Positions 61,701-64,000 of a stretch of 64,000 nt of DNA are shown piece by piece (position 1 is the first letter of the stretch; every line of letters begins with the position of its first letter). The notes beneath the pieces were generated by a model that did not search any database, had not been told where the DNA came from, and saw nothing but the letters and a program-made list of their open reading frames with translations. The position numbers and the translations under genes were made by a program. The stretch comes from Vespa crabro (lineage: Eukaryota > Arthropoda > Insecta > Hymenoptera > Vespidae). The stretch spans positions 339,001-403,000 of the forward strand of contig NC_060977.1 of the NCBI RefSeq assembly GCF_910589235.1. The letters run 5' to 3'.

Positions 61701-64000
61701 AATTGGTTTTAAAATCACACGCATAATTCTTCTTCGACTAGTAGTAATATTTCAAAGTATGACAGCTGCATTGTTTCATGAATCAATTGCATAAATTTTC
61801 AACGGATAAACGGTATATTTCCAAGTCGGACAAATGCATTGGTTCGAGATTCACTCGCATAACTTTCCCTAGACTAATTAGTTTATATCCTAGTAAGACC
61901 GTCGTATTGGTTCCAATTTAACTCGCATAACATTCCCACGACTGGTAGTAATATTTCCAAGTCTGACAGCTGAATTGATTCGAGAAACACCTGAATAAAT
62001 TTTCATCGAATAATCGGGATATTTCCGAGACCGATATTCGCATTTATTATAAAATAACTCGATTAACATTCTCTCGTCTGGTCGGAAATTTTCTAATTCA
62101 AATAGCCGCATTTATTCGAGAGGCACTCGCATAATTTTCCTTACTAGTGGAAATATTTCCAAGTCCGACCGTCGGATTAGTATTGGAATCACTAGCATAT
62201 CTTTCCCACGACAAGTCGCAATATTTCCAAGTCGGACAGACACATTGGTTTACAAGATACTCACATAAATTTCCTTCGACTAATCGCGATATTTCCAAGT
62301 CCAACAGTCGCATGTGTTCGAGAGGCAACCGCTTAACTTTCTCTCGACTAGTCGGAATATTTTCTTTCCGACAGCTACTTTGGTCGTATAACTTTCCCTC
62401 ATACAGTAGGGAGAGTATCAAGTCCGTCAGCCGCAATGTTTCGATAGGTGGTATTATATCATTCCATCTACTAGTTGGGAAATTTTGAAGTGTAACAGCA
62501 GCATTGGATCAAGAGGCACTCGCTTAACTTTACCCCGACTAGTCCGATTATTTACAAGTCCGTCAGCCGCTGTTTCGAGAGTTACTCGCATTACTTACTC
62601 TCGACAAGTTGGAATATTTCCATGTTCGACAGTCGCTTTGGTTCAAAAACACTCTCTTAACTTTCCTTGACTAGTTGAAATATTTCCAAGTCCGACAACC
62701 GCATTTTTCGAGAGGCACTCGCATTTTTTTCCCTTGACTAGGCGGGATATTTACATGACCGGCAGTCGCAGTAAATCCAATGTCACTCGCATAAACTTTC
62801 TATTGACTTGTTAGCATATTTCCAAGTCCGACAGCCGCATTTGTTCGAGAGGAACTCGCGTATCATTCCCTCCACTAGTTATGATATTTCCTAGTTTGAC
62901 AGCCGATTTGGATAGATGGGCACTCGAATATCTTTCATTTGGATCGGAATATTTTCAAGTCCGCAAGTTGCACTGATTCTAGTGAGTCTCTCTTAATATT
63001 TTCTCGTCCAGATGGAATATTTTTAAAAACGACTATCGCATTGTTTCGGGATGCACTCTTATAACTTCTTCTCGTCTAGTCGGAATATTTCCAAGACCGT
63101 CAGTCGCAACGGTCCGACTGACACTCTCATAATTTTCTCTTGACTAGTCGTAATATTCCCAATTCCAATGGTCGCATTGGAATACAAGCCAATCGCATAA
63201 TTTTCCCTTGACTAGTCGGAATATTTCCAAGTACGACAGCCGCATTGGTTCGAGAAAAACTCGCATAATTTTACAATGACTAGTCAAAATATCAGCGAAT
63301 CCAACAGTCGCATTGTATCACAAGTCACACGCATAACTTTCCCTCGTCACGTCGGAATATTACTACGATCGACCGTTTTTTTGTTTCAAAAGGCGCTCGC
63401 ATAAATTTCCCTCGACTAGTCGAAATATCTTCAAGCCCCACAGCAGCATTGATTCCAGATACACACGAATATATTTCCCTCGTCTAGTATGTCATTTCCA
63501 AGTACAACCATCGCATTGGTTACAGATTCACCTGTATAACTTTTTCTCGACTAGTCGGAAAATTTTATTCAGTCAACCGCATTGGATCACAAATTACTCG
63601 CATAACATTCCCTAGACTCGTTGGGATATTTTCAAGTTCGGCAGTCGCATTGGTTCTAGTGTCACTCGCATAACTTTCCCTCGAATATTCCGAATATTTC
63701 CAAGTACGACAACTGAACTGTTTCGATATTAACTCGCAAAACTTTATCTCGAATTGTCGCAATATTTCCAAGATCGACAGTAGCATTGTTTCTAGAGGCA
63801 AGCGCATTTCTTTCCCTCGACTATTCGGAATATTTTCAAGTCCGACACCCGCATTGTTTCGAGAGGCACTAGCATATCATTCTATCCACTAGTTGGGATA
63901 CTTTCATGTCCAACATTCGCTTCGTTTTGAGTGGCAATCGCATAATTTTTGTGGACTAGTGGGTATAATTTAAAGTCAGACAGCCATACTAGTTCGTGAG
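58781..64000 (+). repeat. 68-bp satellite array, segment 5 (forward), continues past the window
   Basis: About 77 monomers in the forward orientation. ACTAGTC-type motifs at 63211 and 63279 are exactly 68 bp apart, and the next at 63415 is 136 bp on. The array runs to the end of the window. No gene is visible. Confidence 0.95.

Noticed and set aside
27617..64000. Regularly spaced repeats resembling a CRISPR array
   Set aside because: The whole 68-bp unit repeats; there are no unique spacers and no cas genes. The context is eukaryotic.
27617..64000. GGAAT and GAA/TTC words suggesting human-type satellite III or heat-shock elements
   Set aside because: The unit GGAATATTTCC has three bases between GAA and TTC rather than two, and there is no GGAAT tandem run. 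The monomer is otherwise unrelated.
1..64000. tRNA, rRNA, telomeric TTAGG repeats or a host gene
   Set aside because: I looked for cloverleaf-like or ribosomal segments and TTAGG runs and saw none. All non-repeat segments are explained by retrotransposon sequence, apart from the putative 5' UTR at 23802-24088 and the 3' end of element II.

Overview
The window looks like heterochromatin from a eukaryote, most likely an arthropod and probably an insect. There is no bacterial gene content, no operon, and no intact host gene that I can recognise. Three kinds of repetitive DNA account for essentially all 64 kb. The first is AT-rich simple-sequence arrays built from AAT, AAC and GAT triplets, with AACGATAAT as the commonest motif. 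The second is non-LTR (LINE-type) retrotransposons of the R1 clade. The third is a diverged 68-bp tandem satellite. The insect assignment rests on the retrotransposons: their endonuclease, reverse transcriptase and C-terminal region read like R1-clade ORF2 proteins typical of insect genomes. The order cannot be fixed from this sequence.

Layout. 1-5132 is simple-sequence array. 5133-9760 is R1-clade copy 1 (minus strand, nearly full length, degenerate). 9761-16860 is array. 16861-18950 is R1 copy 2, the 3' half only. 18951-22453 is array. 22454-24088 is R1 copy 3, the 5' half with a putative 5' UTR. 24089-27616 is array. 27617-28634 is 68-bp satellite. 28640-30568 is a second, different R1-clade element. 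30569-46296 is satellite in the same orientation. 46297-54640 is satellite in inverted orientation. 54641-55150 is R1 copy 4, a short but well-preserved fragment. 55151-57861 is a simple-sequence array of a different dialect (AATCATAAT). 57862-58770 is inverted satellite. 58781-64000 is satellite back in the original orientation, running off the window.

How the parts relate. All R1-family fragments lie on the minus strand, and every array is A-rich on the plus strand, so elements always sit antisense to the A-rich strand. Two 3' ends (copies 1 and 2) join poly-A-like tails directly to an AACGA motif. This is what target-primed reverse transcription into the array would give, so the family may be a microsatellite-targeting R1-clade lineage. 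Copies 2 and 3 do not overlap in element coordinates and are best read as one element split by a 3.5-kb array. Copy 4 plus its adjoining array looks like a composite block that entered the satellite without disturbing its 68-bp phase.

The satellite monomer is almost entirely made of short inverted repeats, including the perfect palindrome CGACTAGTCG. The array contains a 12.5-kb inverted segment with both orientation switches visible. These are features of a pericentromeric or centromeric domain, though location is inferred. The many open frames in the arrays (Ile/Thr or Asn/Asp runs) and in the satellite are composition artefacts and are not annotated as genes.
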